Assembly (NCBI GenBank): GCA_017407125.1
Contig: JAFQXE010000040.1
Coordinates: 1-49,517, forward strand
Length of the DNA: 49,517 nucleotides
Reading direction: 5' to 3'
Source: Thermoguttaceae bacterium
Lineage (GTDB): Bacteria > Planctomycetota > Planctomycetia > Pirellulales > Thermoguttaceae
Shown here one piece after another: positions 42,105 through 49,517 of this stretch. The translations under genes were made by a program, and so were the position numbers. How positions within the stretch are numbered: the stretch's first letter is position 1; each line of letters begins with the position of its first letter. The notes beneath the pieces were generated by a model that saw only the letters and a program-made list of their open reading frames with translations, did no database searches and was not told the origin of the DNA.

Positions 42105-42563
42105 TTAGTTTTTCGGTTTGAAATTACGTTCTTCTAAAGCGGCAATTTTATCGATTCGAACCTGATGACGACCGCCGTCAAAGGGGGTTTTCATCCAGAT
42201 TTCGATGATGCGTGGAAGCGCGTTTTGACTGATCGTATCTCCGGACAGGCACAAGATATTGAGGTCGTTGTGCCGTCGGCTGATTTCTGCAAACAGTTCG
42301 TCCTGGCAAACTGCTGCGCGAACGCCTCGGAATTTATTAGCCGCCAGCGACATGCCGATGCCGGTTCCGCAAATCAAAATACCGCGGTCGCTGACGCCTG
42401 CGCTGACCTTCTCTGCCACCTGAGCTGCGATGTCTGGATAATCTACGCTGCCGGTACTGTCCGTTCCGCAATCGTCAACGGAATGTCCGAGCGTTTCAAG
42501 AATTTGCGCGACCTGATGCCGCGCGTCAATTCCGCGGTGGTCGCTGCCAATGGATACTTTCAT
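42105..42563 (-). CDS. rpiB: ribose 5-phosphate isomerase B
   Basis: A 152-residue isomerase of the pentose phosphate pathway. Seen: IGSDHRGIDARHQV near residues 5-18, VDYPDIAAQVAEKV near 41-54, the active loop ILICGTGIGMSLAANKFRGVRAAVCQDE near 62-89 with the catalytic cysteine, and SRRHNDLNILCLSG near 95-108. Length is normal. Weak AGGTT lies ahead of the ATG. The substrate is shared with rpe at 11 kb, far away in the window. Confidence 0.95.
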   Translation of the reverse strand: MKVSIGSDHRGIDARHQVAQILETLGHSVDDCGTDSTGSVDYPDIAAQVAEKVSAGVSDRGILICGTGIGMSLAANKFRGVRAAVCQDELFAEISRRHNDLNILCLSGDTISQNALPRIIEIWMKTPFDGGRHQVRIDKIAALEERNFKPKN

Positions 42564-42756
42564 AAAATAACCTGAATGTATAGGGTGTAAAATGAATCGG
42601 CGCTGTTTCAGCTCACACGATTCTATATTTTATTGCATAGATTATATCAAAAAAAACTTTTATTTCAACCCGGTAAGGGGGAGGTATAAGAAAGAAAAGC
42701 TGGAATAATCCTTTTGACGATGTAAGTCAGGAGTTACGAAAGAATTAGGGAGAATG

Positions 42757-42835
42757 AAGGCAAGAGGCAGTAGGCAGTAGGCAATAGGGAGGATTTTCTT
42801 ACTATTCCCTACTCCCTATTCCCTACTCCCTCGCC
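42757..42835. repeat. heptad-repeat hairpin, locus J (TAGGCAG/TAGGGAG)
   Basis: The left arm is GAGGCAG, TAGGCAG, TAGGCAA, TAGGGAG (about 42763-42792) and the right arm is CTATTCC, CTACTCC, CTATTCC, CTACTCC (42802-42832). In register, the reverse complement of the right arm gives GAGGGAG, TAGGGAA, TAGGGAG, TAGGGAA. The loop is nine bases. It lies in the divergent spacer between rpiB and the ROK kinase. A TATAAT box (42877-42882) follows it. Confidence 0.88.
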
Positions 42836-42974
42836 ACATTGCTCTGGACAACTCTCTCAATTTTTGGTAAATTGATTATAATATAGGAGAAGAATTCAAC
42901 GGCGAAACGGTCAAGCCTTTCGTCTTTTCTTAAACAATTCAATCTGGCGAGTCAAACCGCTCGCTTCCCTGACC

Positions 42975-44060
42975 ATGTCAAAACGCGAATACATATCCAT
43001 CGCCGACGCCCGCGCTCCGTTTTATATTGGGGTCGATCTCGGCGGTACGAATACGAAAATCGGTCTTGTTGACGACTGCGGACATCCGTTGTCGTGGGGG
43101 GAAACGCCTACGTGTTCCAACGCGGGGCCGGAAGACGTTGTCGAACGAATCAGCGACGCGATTCATAAACTCATCGCCAACGCGGGACTGAAGCCGTCGG
43201 AGATCGCCCGAGTCGGGTTGGGCGCGCCGGGCATTCTCGATTTCGCCGCTGGCAAGATGGTTAATCCAACCAACTTCCCGGGCTGGAACGGGTTCCCGAT
43301 ACGCGACGCGCTGGCGAAACAGTCCGGCTTGCCGGTTTCGTTTGTCAACGACGCCTCTGCCGCCGCCTACGGAGAGTTCTGGGTCGGTTCCGGTCGTCTG
43401 TTCCATTCGATGGTTATGCTCACGCTGGGCACTGGCGTCGGCTGCGGAATTATCGTCGGCGACCTGATTATCGAGGGCGAAAACGGGCACGGAACCGAGT
43501 GCGGACACATTCTCATCGATTCCTCTGAAAACGCTCGAAAATGCTCTTGCGGACAGCTGGGGCATCTGGAAGCGTACGCGTCTGCCACAGCCGTTATTCA
43601 GCGAACCAAAGACATCCTCAAAACGAACGAGCCGACCACGCTCAGAAAACGCGTTCGCGCTGGCGAAGAGGTTACTCCGCTGCTGGTCGCTCAAGAGGCG
43701 GAAAAAGGCGACGCCGTCGCCATGAGAATTGTTATGGACACCGCCCGATACGTCGCCTTGGGGCTGATTTCCCTCATGCACACGATTGACCCCAGCGGGA
43801 TTCTTATCGGCGGAAGCATGACGTTTCAGCTGGAAAACTCGACCTTGGGCGAACAGTTCATTCAACGCATTCGGGAAGAGGTCTGCTGCAGAACGTTCCC
43901 GACTCTGGCGGAAAACACGGTTATTGAATTCGCCTCGCTCGGGTCGGACGCCGGATACCTCGGCGCGGCGGGAATCGCCCGTCTGGAATTCCAGAGACGC
44001 AAAGGCCCCTCCGCCACGCGTCAGGCAATGAGAAAGTCCCGCGATTTGGTGGGGATGTAA
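42975..44060 (+). CDS. ROK family sugar kinase (glucokinase-like)
   Basis: A 361-residue kinase. Seen: the phosphate-binding IGVDLGGTNTKIGLVDD near residues 18-34, LGAPGILD near 81-88, FVNDASAAAYGEFWVGSGR near 123-141, TLGTGVGCGIIVG near 150-162, and the ROK zinc region GHILIDSSENARKCSCGQLGHLEAYAS near 177-203. In the usual C-x-C-G-x-x-G-C motif the last cysteine is a histidine here (CSCGQLGH). The catalytic Asp is in VNDAS. Glucose is the likely substrate, but other hexoses are possible. The TATAAT at 42877-42882 may be its -10 box, with no clear -35. Confidence 0.9.
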   Translation: MSKREYISIADARAPFYIGVDLGGTNTKIGLVDDCGHPLSWGETPTCSNAGPEDVVERISDAIHKLIANAGLKPSEIARVGLGAPGILDFAAGKMVNPTNFPGWNGFPIRDALAKQSGLPVSFVNDASAAAYGEFWVGSGRLFHSMVMLTLGTGVGCGIIVGDLIIEGENGHGTECGHILIDSSENARKCSCGQLGHLEAYASATAVIQRTKDILKTNEPTTLRKRVRAGEEVTPLLVAQEAEKGDAVAMRIVMDTARYVALGLISLMHTIDPSGILIGGSMTFQLENSTLGEQFIQRIREEVCCRTFPTLAENTVIEFASLGSDAGYLGAAGIARLEFQRRKGPSATRQAMRKSRDLVGM

Positions 44061-44337
44061 CTTGAAAACAGCAGCGCGAAGCGCTTCCGCTAGAACCGCG
44101 TAGCGGTTCAATATTAATAGCCGTGGGTTTTAACCCACGGAACCGAAACAAAATAAAATAAAAACATCGACAAATACTCTTTTTTCTCCCCCCCGCCGTT
44201 GGCGGGGGGGAGAAAAAAGAGGTTGACTCGATTAAAAAAGTATCTACGTTTCATTCTCCCGGCGGTTAAAACCGCCGGCTACTAAAAGTCAACCGCTAAA
44301 GCGGTTGTTCGGAAGCGGCGAAACGCCGCTAACTATC
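44061..44337. repeat. cluster of seven consecutive perfect hairpins
   Basis: Gene-free spacer between the kinase and cmk. Hairpins in order: 44073-44085 (AGCGC-GAA-GCGCT), 44093-44109 (GAACCGC-GTA-GCGGTTC), 44121-44140 (CCGTGGGTT-TT-AACCCACGG), 44177-44221 (perfect 21-bp stem with loop GTT), 44259-44278 (CCGGCGGTT-AA-AACCGCCGG), 44290-44307 (CAACCGC-TAAA-GCGGTTG), 44314-44330 (AGCGGCG-AAA-CGCCGCT). The last ends seven bases before the cmk start. The stems differ in sequence. Confidence 0.9.
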
Positions 44338-44994
44338 ATGATAATCACCATCGACGGCCCTGCAGGAACAGGGAAAAGCACAGTCGCCAAGCGGCTGGCA
44401 AAGGATTTAGGATTTACCTATTTGGATACGGGGGCGATGTATCGCGCCTGCGCCTTATGGGGACAGAAACAGGGAGTCGACTGGGACAATCCAGACGAGC
44501 TGACGGACGCCGTCAAACGCATTCCTCTGCGGATGGAAAACGACTGCGGCAGCCAGAAAATCTATCTGGGGGAGGAAGACGTTACCGATCAGGTTCGCAC
44601 TCCCGAGGTTACGGCTATTACCAAATTCGCCGCCAACAACCCGGACGTTCGCGCTTTGATGGTCGCCCTGCAGCAGGATTTCGGAAACCGTCAGAACCTT
44701 GTAACAGAAGGACGCGATCAGGGAACAGTCGTCTTTCCCGGCGCCGAGCTGAAAATTTACCTTCTCGCCCGGGCGGAAACCCGCGCCCAGCGACGATTCA
44801 AGGAACTTCAGGAAAAAGGCGAATCGGCGGACTTCCAAAGCGTTTTAGAATCCATTTTGGAACGCGACCGACTGGACGAATCCCGCGCCGTCGGCCCGCT
44901 CAAACCTGCCCCGGACGCCATTTTCGTCCATACCGACGACCTGAACGTTGAACAGGTGGTCGAGAAGATTAAGTCACTTATGAAAAACGATTGA
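44338..44994 (+). CDS. cmk: cytidylate kinase
   Basis: A 218-residue CMP/dCMP kinase from the ATG at 44338; the frame to 44305 lacks homology. Seen: P-loop ITIDGPAGTGKSTVAKRLA near residues 3-21, GFTYLDTGAMYRACALW near 27-43, the nucleotide-binding VTEGRDQGTVVFPGAELKIYLLA near 123-145 (family motif DGRDIGTVVFP is varied), and RDRLDESRAVGPLKPAPDAI near 179-198. Length is normal. No Shine-Dalgarno: the last hairpin of the upstream cluster occupies that position. A composite repeat abuts its stop codon. Confidence 0.95.
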   Translation: MIITIDGPAGTGKSTVAKRLAKDLGFTYLDTGAMYRACALWGQKQGVDWDNPDELTDAVKRIPLRMENDCGSQKIYLGEEDVTDQVRTPEVTAITKFAANNPDVRALMVALQQDFGNRQNLVTEGRDQGTVVFPGAELKIYLLARAETRAQRRFKELQEKGESADFQSVLESILERDRLDESRAVGPLKPAPDAIFVHTDDLNVEQVVEKIKSLMKND

Positions 44995-45150
44995 TGAAAG
45001 GCGGTAATGGAGTGAGCGTAAGCGAACGGAATTACGCATTCTCCGTCAGGCGAACGTAACGTCGGGTTCTTGCTTTTTGGTTCGCCTTCGGCGAACTGCG
45101 TAACTCCGCTCCCGTTGGTCGCTTCGTTACCGCCTTCCATTCCTTTGCTA
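44995..45150. repeat. large inverted composite repeat between cmk and mtnA
   Basis: The left half starts directly after the cmk stop with AAAGGCGGTAATGGAGTGAG and runs to about 45060. The right half (about 45079-45150) is the same element reversed: GGTTCGCCTTCGGCGAAC, then CGTTACCGCCTTCCAT. The pair forms an imperfect inverted repeat of about 65 bp per arm. mtnA begins 16 bases later. Confidence 0.85.
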
Positions 45151-45165
45151 ATCCCTACATTAACC

Positions 45166-46221
45166 ATGACCATACCAGAAACAGTACGCTTTGAAGGCGG
45201 CATTGACGGTCGCCTGTTTATGATAGATCAGACGCTCCTTCCGCAGGAGTTTACGGAGATTCTCTGCCCGACGGTGGAAGTCGTTTGGGAAGCGATTAAA
45301 AAGCTTCGCGTTCGCGGCGCGCCCGCGATTGGAATTGCCGCCGGGTTCGGCGTTGTGATAGGAGTTCAGCCCGCGCTGGATAAATCGCGAGCGGAGTTCG
45401 ACGCTCGTCTGGCGGAAGTAATCGACTATCTGGCGACCAGCCGCCCGACGGCGGTCAATCTGTTTTGGGCGTTAGACCGGCTGAAGAAAGTCGGTCTGAA
45501 CGCCGGGGCGGAGGAATCGCCGCGCGACGTTGCAGAAAAGCTGCTGGCGGAGGCGTTACAGATTCAGTCTGACGACCGGGCGATCTGCCGCGCTATTGGG
45601 AAATACGGTTCTGCGCTCATTCAGGACGGCTGGGGCGTTCATACGCACTGCAACGCCGGCGGGCTGGCGACGGCGGACTTCGGCACGGCTCTGGGCGTCT
45701 GTTTTGCCTGCGCGGAAGAAGGGAAAAAGATTCACGTGTACGCTGACGAAACCCGACCTCTGCTTCAGGGCGCGCGTCTGACGACCTGGGAACTGATGCA
45801 GCGCGGGATTCCCGTTACGCTTATCTGTGACAACATGGCGGCTCAGGTCATGAGAGAAGGACGCGTGCAAGCCGCCGTCGTCGGCGCCGACAGAATCGCC
45901 GCTAACGGAGACGCCGCCAACAAAATCGGGACGTATCAGCTGGCGATTGTCGCGAAGGAACACGGCGTCCCGTTCTACGTTGCCGCACCGAAAAGCACGT
46001 TCGATTTATCGATTGCAACCGGGGTGGAAATCCCGATTGAACAGCGCGACCCGAAAGAAGTAACTTGCGGATTCGGAAAGCAGACCGCCCCTGACGGCGT
46101 CGACGTCTACAATCCCGCCTTCGACGTTACCCCCGCAAAATACATCACGGGAATCATCACAGAATTTGGCGTCATTTCCCCCGTTACAGAAGAAAACGTC
46201 CGCAAAGCGCTGGGTGAATAA
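45166..46221 (+). CDS. mtnA: S-methyl-5-thioribose-1-phosphate isomerase
   Basis: A 351-residue methionine-salvage isomerase related to eIF2B. The ATG at 45166 is chosen; sequence further upstream is repeat DNA. Seen: KLRVRGAPAIGIAAGFGVV near residues 46-64, THCNAGGLATADFGTALGV near 158-176 with the catalytic cysteine, DETRPLLQGARLTTWEL near 193-209, and the catalytic aspartate in VVGADRIAANGDAANKIGTYQLAI near 239-262. Length is normal. No other mtn gene is nearby, and no Shine-Dalgarno is seen. Confidence 0.95.
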   Translation: MTIPETVRFEGGIDGRLFMIDQTLLPQEFTEILCPTVEVVWEAIKKLRVRGAPAIGIAAGFGVVIGVQPALDKSRAEFDARLAEVIDYLATSRPTAVNLFWALDRLKKVGLNAGAEESPRDVAEKLLAEALQIQSDDRAICRAIGKYGSALIQDGWGVHTHCNAGGLATADFGTALGVCFACAEEGKKIHVYADETRPLLQGARLTTWELMQRGIPVTLICDNMAAQVMREGRVQAAVVGADRIAANGDAANKIGTYQLAIVAKEHGVPFYVAAPKSTFDLSIATGVEIPIEQRDPKEVTCGFGKQTAPDGVDVYNPAFDVTPAKYITGIITEFGVISPVTEENVRKALGE

Positions 46222-46416
46222 TACGGTCGGGGAATGCGGCGGCTTGACGCCGCCTTGTCCAACGCCCCGCTAAAAACCTTTGATGAGCCCGGCACGCGGC
46301 AGTTCTCTGCCGCATTGCGGGTTGAGCGCAGGTCAGTCCGCACACGGATTTTACGGATTAAACGGATTTTCGCCGATTGGTTTACGACGTTCCCAACTGA
46401 TTATTCTCCCCTTACT
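46222..46416. repeat. short hairpins after mtnA
   Basis: Hairpins GGCGGC..GCCGCC (46238-46254) and GCGGCAG-TTCT-CTGCCGC (46296-46313) lie after the mtnA stop codon. The rest of the stretch shows nothing. These belong to the same class as the hairpin cluster near 44.1-44.3 kb. Confidence 0.6.
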
Positions 46417-46769
46417 AAAGTTTTTTCAAGGCGGACGGAACGCCCGCTAAAGAATTGGAAGGCGGTAATGAAGCGAACGAAGCGAGCGGAATTACGCAGT
46501 TCGCCGAAGGCGAACCAAAACGCCGGAATTACGATACCGTTAGCGTTTACCAACCGTTGAAAGGCGGTAACGGAGTGAGTGAAACGAGCGAAGTTACGCT
46601 TTGTTCGAAGTGTGCATACCAAAACGACGAAGCCGAAAACCTCCTCTGGATGTAGCCCGTCAGACCTGCTGGTTCGCGGGCGTCTTCGCCCGCCGAAGCT
46701 TCTCTGACCCGCTGATAATCTCTTTCGCTGCCGAAAATCTTTCTGGGTCGCGGACGTAAGTCCGCCAAA
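46417..46769. repeat. composite repeat, left arm of the inverted pair
   Basis: Modules in order: AAAGTTTTTTCAAGGCGGAC, two GGCGGTAA units (46461 and 46563), a GTTCGCCGAAGGCGAAC hairpin, GTGTGCATACCAAAACG, GAAAACCTCC..GGATGTAGCCCGTC, a 38-nt module 46661-46698 with hairpin GCGGGCG-TCTT-CGCCCGC, and GCGGACGTAAGTCCGC (46750-46765). It stops about 20 bases from the end of the LRR-like gene. The same modules lie inverted at 48827-49360. Confidence 0.88.
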
Positions 46770-46790
46770 CTTAAAAAAACTCACTGATTC

Positions 46791-48035
46791 TTATCGCCAG
46801 CCATTCCTCAGCAATTCTTCTTCACGCTTTAGCATTTCTTTTATTTCATCATCGGACATATTTTTCCCATTAGTATATTGTAAGATATATTTATACCAGG
46901 GAATATAATTGCCATCGTCGTCAATTTCAATATTGCGACAGAGATTGGACGAATAGAAAACAACCTTGCCTTTTAAACTGCCGTATTTCTTAATAAGATC
47001 ATTGGGTAAACCAACTTCGTATAACGATTCTGATTTTGACAACAATTGAATGCTTTCCTGAGAGATATCCGCCTTTGATAATTGTAACGCCTTAAGATGG
47101 AGCTTGCCAAGTTTCACGATCATTTCATCGTCAACTAAACTATAAAAACGATCTGTTTCCAAATCATAATATGCTCCACCAATTACTAAAATCTGTAATT
47201 GTGAAATTTCAGATAGAATATCGCCAAATTTCTTCTGATATTCTTTAAACTCCGCCAGATTTTCAAAGGAACAACCTAGAGAAACATAAAGCTTTGTAAC
47301 CGCCATTTTTTTAATTATTTGTAGTTCTTCCAGCGAAGGATCAAACAATGTTAAAGAGTGTATGGATTTATTTGGAACAAGCTTTTCAAGTCCCTGTTTA
47401 GATAACCAGCCTATATGAACCAGATGCAACTCTTTTGCTAATGATATATTGACTATCCAATCCAGCGATTTATATTTTTCTGGAATTTTGGATTTATCGC
47501 ATTCAGGAAGAGGAGGCGTCTCAAATGAATTGTCATCTTCGATATTATTTAAGTCGTCTAAATCGTCATCTTCAGTATCATTTGGATCGCAATCTTTCAA
47601 ACTTTCCAAAAGTCTTTGGAGTGAACTGCGATAATGATTATCGTCAAGGTCTCTAACAAGATCGTCTTTGTTCCAGTATTCAACGAAAAAATTTTTCAGA
47701 TGTGGAAGTTTTTCCAGATCCAAAACAGCGTCCTGATCGATTTCAGAAAAATCAAGATTCAGAGATTGGAGTTTTTTTAATTTATAGAGATTGTCCAGCA
47801 TGCGGCTGCTGATTTTTATCGCTGCGATATAAACAAAGTCTACATAATTACCTTCATGGCTTGTACCGAAACTAAAGTCGTTACATTCAGCGTTCAATTC
47901 TTTAATTGCTTCTTTTTCGATTGACGATAATTCCGTAAATTGTTCGTCATTCTCCAAGTCTAAATCGGCGCCGGCGCATATTGCGGATGCCAAAAGAACT
48001 AACAGCGCGAAAAAGGAATAAATGTATGTTTTCAT
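46791..48035 (-). CDS. secreted leucine-rich-repeat-like protein
   Basis: A 414-residue protein from the ATG at 48035, which gives a clean signal peptide (MKTYIYSFFALLVLLASAIC, possible lipobox). The frame to 48110 adds 25 doubtful residues. The mature protein has LRR-like units, e.g. LYKLKKLQSLNLDFSEI near residues 78-94, LEKLPHLKNFFVEYW near 101-115 and LKALQLSKADISQESIQLLSKSESL near 330-355. An acidic stretch of D, N and E lies near 150-165. Not assignable to a named family. It is AT-rich and lies 67 bases after the gene upstream, so the two form a likely pair. Confidence 0.7.
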   Translation of the reverse strand: MKTYIYSFFALLVLLASAICAGADLDLENDEQFTELSSIEKEAIKELNAECNDFSFGTSHEGNYVDFVYIAAIKISSRMLDNLYKLKKLQSLNLDFSEIDQDAVLDLEKLPHLKNFFVEYWNKDDLVRDLDDNHYRSSLQRLLESLKDCDPNDTEDDDLDDLNNIEDDNSFETPPLPECDKSKIPEKYKSLDWIVNISLAKELHLVHIGWLSKQGLEKLVPNKSIHSLTLFDPSLEELQIIKKMAVTKLYVSLGCSFENLAEFKEYQKKFGDILSEISQLQILVIGGAYYDLETDRFYSLVDDEMIVKLGKLHLKALQLSKADISQESIQLLSKSESLYEVGLPNDLIKKYGSLKGKVVFYSSNLCRNIEIDDDGNYIPWYKYILQYTNGKNMSDDEIKEMLKREEELLRNGWR

Positions 48036-48102
48036 GTTTTTTCTCGAAACGGGTGGCGAATTGAACAAAAAGGGGAAACGAAAACAAACGGAAACTTTGA
48101 TT

Positions 48103-48645
48103 TCATTCATCTAAAGTTTCCGAATACCATCTTAGTTCATCCTTATTGTATTTATATCTAATGTTGGAATTTTGGTCATGCCAAGTATCCCACATTCCAT
48201 CATTGTCCCTATCTATGAACAGATTGCCTTTAGGGAAGTTGCCAAGCTGGCAAAAAACCGAATAGTTTTCATTTTGAGGCTTCTTAACAACTGTGCATAT
48301 CGAATCAGAAACTGGACCAACTTTTGGATCTTTCGTTATAACTTTACTATTAGGACCGTAGTAATTAGAAAGAATAGTACCATCATCTGTTTTTTCTTCT
48401 GAAACAATCCATCTATAGGTCGTTTGCGAATCTTGGTTAATCTGTCGCACAAATAAAAAATCTGTATTGTCATTATTTGTGAAAAGAGTAAAACCTTCAA
48501 GATCAAAACGTCGATCGTAAGAAAAAAGATCTGAATCAACAGCCGATATTGTTACAGCATTTGAAAAAAATGCTTTTAACGAATAACCTATGAAAAAAGC
48601 AGCAACAAGACCTAATAAATACAACAGGAACCGAAACTTATACAT
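48103..48645 (-). CDS. hypothetical membrane-anchored protein
   Basis: A 180-residue protein with a good AGGAGAG before the ATG. One N-terminal membrane helix (FLLYLLGLVAAFFIGYSL, residues 6-23) is followed by an extracytoplasmic beta-rich part with repeated aromatic residues. Near the end, LFIDRDNDGMWDTWHDQNSN (residues about 142-161) resembles a calcium-binding D-x-D-x-D-G loop. Family unknown. AT-rich like its neighbour, it is the first gene of the pair enclosed by inverted composite repeats. Confidence 0.65.
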   Translation of the reverse strand: MYKFRFLLYLLGLVAAFFIGYSLKAFFSNAVTISAVDSDLFSYDRRFDLEGFTLFTNNDNTDFLFVRQINQDSQTTYRWIVSEEKTDDGTILSNYYGPNSKVITKDPKVGPVSDSICTVVKKPQNENYSVFCQLGNFPKGNLFIDRDNDGMWDTWHDQNSNIRYKYNKDELRWYSETLDE

Positions 48646-48826
48646 CTACGCTCTCCTAAAAGGTAAAAACCAATACCAAATGTAACTCTTTAAGTTATCA
48701 TGTTAAATACCCAAGCGCCGTATTCTTGGAAAGAATCTCTATAACTTGATCTTTAATAATATTATAACCACATATTATGTAGATGTCAATAAGAATATCA
48801 TTTTTTTCAGAAATAATTTATTTTTT

Positions 48827-49360
48827 CTTCGGCGGGCGAAGACGCCCGCGAACCAGCAGGTCTGGCGTGTTGACAAGTTCCATAGATTTTGGAGGCTGCC
48901 GCGATTCTGTTGCGGACTTACGTCCGCGATCCAGAAAGATTTTCGGATGCGTCGAAGTCTTTCAGCGGGGCAAAGAGGCTTCGGCGGCTGGAACAGCCGC
49001 GATCCAGCGGGGCTGAGGGGCTTTCCACGTTCTCCAGATATTTGGAGGCTTCCGCATTTCTTGACGGCTTCGCCGTCAAGTTGTAGCCCGGGGACGGGCT
49101 ACATCCAAGGGAGGTTTTCGGCTGCGTCGGTTTGGTATGCACACTTCGAACAAAGCGTAACTACGTTCGCTTCGCGAACTCCGTTACCGCCTTTCAACGG
49201 TTGGGAAACTCTATACGGTATCGTTATTCCGGCGTTTCGGTTCGCCTTCGGCGAACTGCGTAATTCCGCTCACTTCGTTCGCTTCATTACCGCCTTTCAT
49301 TTCTTTGCGTTCTTTGCGTTCTATGCGGCTTAAAACTTCGTCCGCCTTGAAAAAACTTTC
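48827..49360. repeat. composite repeat, right arm of the inverted pair
   Basis: Reads as the reverse complement of 46417-46698 with extra modules. 48827-48864 is the exact reverse complement of the 38-nt module 46661-46698. It then has GCGGACTTACGTCCGC, GGCGGCTGGAACAGCCGC and CTTGACGGCTTCGCCGTCAAG hairpins, GGTATGCACACTTCGAACAA, two TTACCGCC units and nonamers TTCTTTGCG. The far end is GTCCGCCTTGAAAAAACTTT. No gene is called here although frames are open through it. Confidence 0.88.
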
Positions 49361-49403
49361 GGTCGCCAGCAAGCTGTCGACCTTTTAGGGAAGTTTTTTC
49401 AAG
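49346..49403. repeat. 13-bp inverted repeat at the right edge
   Basis: CTTGAAAAAACTT (49346-49358) and AAGTTTTTTCAAG (49391-49403) are perfect complements around a 32-base loop. The left half is the terminus of the composite repeat. After it, sequence to the window end is A-rich and empty. Confidence 0.6.
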
Positions 49404-49517
49404 TTAAATAATATGAGGGGAAAACCATTTTTGTAAAAAAGGTTCTTCCCCGCAAGCTCCCCATTCCAAAAAACGTTATTAAGGGGAGAAAAAAAAATAT
49501 AGTAAGTCGTAAACCCA

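Noticed and set aside
42978..44111. 377-residue minus-strand open frame opposite the ROK kinase
   Set aside because: The kinase on the plus strand has all ROK motifs; the reverse frame is Arg-rich and featureless.
48746..49333. Open frame of 195 residues through the right composite repeat
   Set aside because: It is made of repeat modules, and the same modules are read in other frames elsewhere, so coding is not conserved.
46417..49360. Insertion sequence
   Set aside because: No transposase and no recognised terminal repeat of a known family; kept only as an inverted-repeat finding.

Overview
The window looks like a chromosomal segment of a planctomycete (phylum Planctomycetota), probably a lineage of moderate GC. 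This is inferred from protein content. There is a secreted DUF1080 protein, a protein opening with the planctomycete-type 'PYYQWLGIP' J-like domain, a proline-rich secreted protein of the kind often labelled mu-protocadherin-like, a squalene/phytoene synthase, and an MCE/Mla-type lipid transporter. No rRNA, tRNA, CRISPR array or transposase gene was seen.

Layout. 1-1000: a small membrane protein, then repeat-rich DNA. 977-4745 (minus): an etfB-etfA-acyl-CoA dehydrogenase operon for electron transfer from acyl-CoA oxidation. 5.6-8.1 kb: a radical SAM protein and a secreted TPR protein. 8.4-11.8 kb (minus): rpe, a phosphoglycerate-mutase-like pseudoenzyme, accD and argF. 12.1-14.0 kb (plus): a large acidic secreted protein of unknown function. 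14.1-15.8 kb (minus): rpsP-trmD-rplS without rimM. 16.1-19.5 kb (minus): rarA, a J-like membrane protein and a solitary, shortened type III-like Mod methylase. 19.5-21.3 kb: a Gfo/Idh/MocA oxidoreductase and an orphan UmuD-like protease. 21.4-26.7 kb (minus): a shortened kinase/response regulator, ExbD/TolR, a YbgC-type thioesterase and an MlaE-MlaF-MlaD set. 27.9-31.7 kb (plus): argB, DUF1080, a beta-propeller-like protein and squalene/phytoene synthase. 31.8-35.6 kb (minus): PAP2 phosphatase, glycerophosphodiesterase and the proline-rich repeat protein. 35.9-37.6 kb (plus): def and a dihydrouridine synthase. 37.7-42.6 kb (minus): asd, an AT-rich AlbA_2/Schlafen-like gene, a UPF0210 protein and rpiB. 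43.0-46.2 kb (plus): ROK kinase, cmk, mtnA. 46.4-49.4 kb: two unknown AT-rich genes bracketed by long inverted composite repeats.

Most genes are ordinary housekeeping functions (arginine, fatty acid, pentose phosphate, methionine salvage, aspartate-family amino acids, translation, envelope lipid handling). The unusual part is the intergenic DNA. About eleven spacers carry iterated 7-bp units (TAGGGAG, TAGGCAG, TTAGTGC, AATTACG types). Several are arranged as two complementary arms around a short loop, and many start within a few bases of a stop or start codon. A second modular family, built on GGCGGTAATGGAG plus perfect short hairpins, fills other spacers and forms a large inverted pair around the two-gene cassette at the right end. 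These repeats are the main candidates for something not yet described. Coordinates and motifs were read by eye, so identities are approximate unless called exact.
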